This document shows, piece by piece, positions 5,100 through 5,367 of a stretch of 5,367 bases of DNA (the stretch's first letter is position 1; the number at the start of each line of letters is the position of its first letter). The translations under genes and the position numbers were made by a program. Under the pieces are notes generated by a model. It worked only from the letters and a program-made list of their open reading frames with translations, was not told the origin of the DNA and ran no database searches. The stretch is from positions 20,460 to 25,826 of the forward strand of contig DBRE01000068.1 of the NCBI GenBank assembly GCA_002305535.1, written 5' to 3'. The DNA comes from Syntrophomonas sp. UBA1376. GTDB taxonomy: Bacteria > Bacillota > Syntrophomonadia > Syntrophomonadales > Syntrophomonadaceae.

Positions 5100-5367
5100 T
5101 TAAGCTCGCTTAAAGATTCTTTCGAGATCATTCTGCCCAATTTTCATCAAGGTGGGCCTACCGTGAGGACAATGCTGATATTGATCCTGGTTGAGCAAAT
5201 CCGTTACCAAGGCCTGCATTTCCAAAGAAGACATATAATCACCAGCTTTTATGGCTTGATGACAGGCCATACTTATCATGGCTTCCTCACGAAAATCTTG
5301 GTAATCGCCGGTTTCCAGAAGGTCGATCAAATCTGTCAGGACATCGATCTCCCGGCCTTTGATCTGG
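5100..5367 (-). CDS. mutL: DNA mismatch repair protein MutL, C-terminal end only
   Basis: The last 88 residues of MutL; the gene continues past the right edge. MutL links MutS mismatch recognition to strand nicking. The visible part belongs to the C-terminal dimerisation and endonuclease domain. It has MISMACHQAIKAGDY (the conserved A-C-[KR]-like segment), the SSLEMQALVTDLL helix, CPHGRPTLMKI and the terminal LERIFKR. The Cys and His of CPHGRP and the Cys of MACHQ are metal-site residues in the nicking MutL proteins of Gram-positives, and all are intact. The endonuclease DQHA motif would lie outside the window. The frame has no in-window start: it is open to position 5367. The stop TAA lies 22 nt before the preferred start of the next gene, so the two are probably co-transcribed. 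The order mutL-miaA-hfq is conserved across many Firmicutes, although here a methyltransferase gene stands between mutL and miaA. Confidence 0.95.
   Translation of the reverse strand, partial: QIKGREIDVLTDLIDLLETGDYQDFREEAMISMACHQAIKAGDYMSSLEMQALVTDLLNQDQYQHCPHGRPTLMKIGQNDLERIFKRA

Overview
The window is a compact, entirely minus-strand stretch of a low-to-mid-GC Firmicutes chromosome. Read along the minus strand (right to left) it runs: mutL (3' end only), an RsmJ-like SAM methyltransferase, miaA, hfq, a spoVK-type AAA ATPase, a ynbB-type PLP enzyme, a DUF456 membrane protein, and the 5' end of glnA. The order mutL / miaA / hfq / spoVK / ynbB / glnA is the known Bacillus-Clostridium arrangement. 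A SpoVK homologue points to an endospore former. The divergence from Bacillus subtilis proteins, together with the absence of glnR and ynbA/hflX at their usual places, suggests a member of Clostridia (a Syntrophomonas-like lineage is possible but is only a guess).

Right half (about 3019-5367): mutL, the methyltransferase, miaA and hfq lie close together and look like one operon for nucleic acid maintenance: mismatch repair, a probable RNA methyltransferase, tRNA A37 isopentenylation and the RNA chaperone Hfq. It ends in two minus-directed intrinsic terminators in tandem (3019-3050 and 2981-3008). The first begins inside the hfq stop codon.

Left half (1 to about 2960): spoVK starts after about 80 nt of non-coding DNA that follows the second terminator. 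That gap holds a sigma-K-like promoter (AC, 17 nt, CATATATTA) inside a perfect 10-bp inverted repeat. The downstream arm of the repeat contains the spoVK ribosome binding site. RNA that starts upstream would therefore fold over the binding site, while RNA from the internal promoter would lack the blocking arm. This is the most interesting structure in the window. ynbB and the DUF456 gene follow almost without gaps (22 nt, then a 1-nt stop/start overlap), so they probably share the spoVK transcript. A 70-nt AT-rich leader separates DUF456 from glnA, which begins with GTG behind a good ribosome binding site and runs off the left edge.

No RNA genes, mobile elements, CRISPR arrays or phage genes were seen. 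Every protein belongs to a recognisable family. The novelty, if any, lies in the spoVK leader and in the DUF456 gene sitting where glnR is found in Bacillus.
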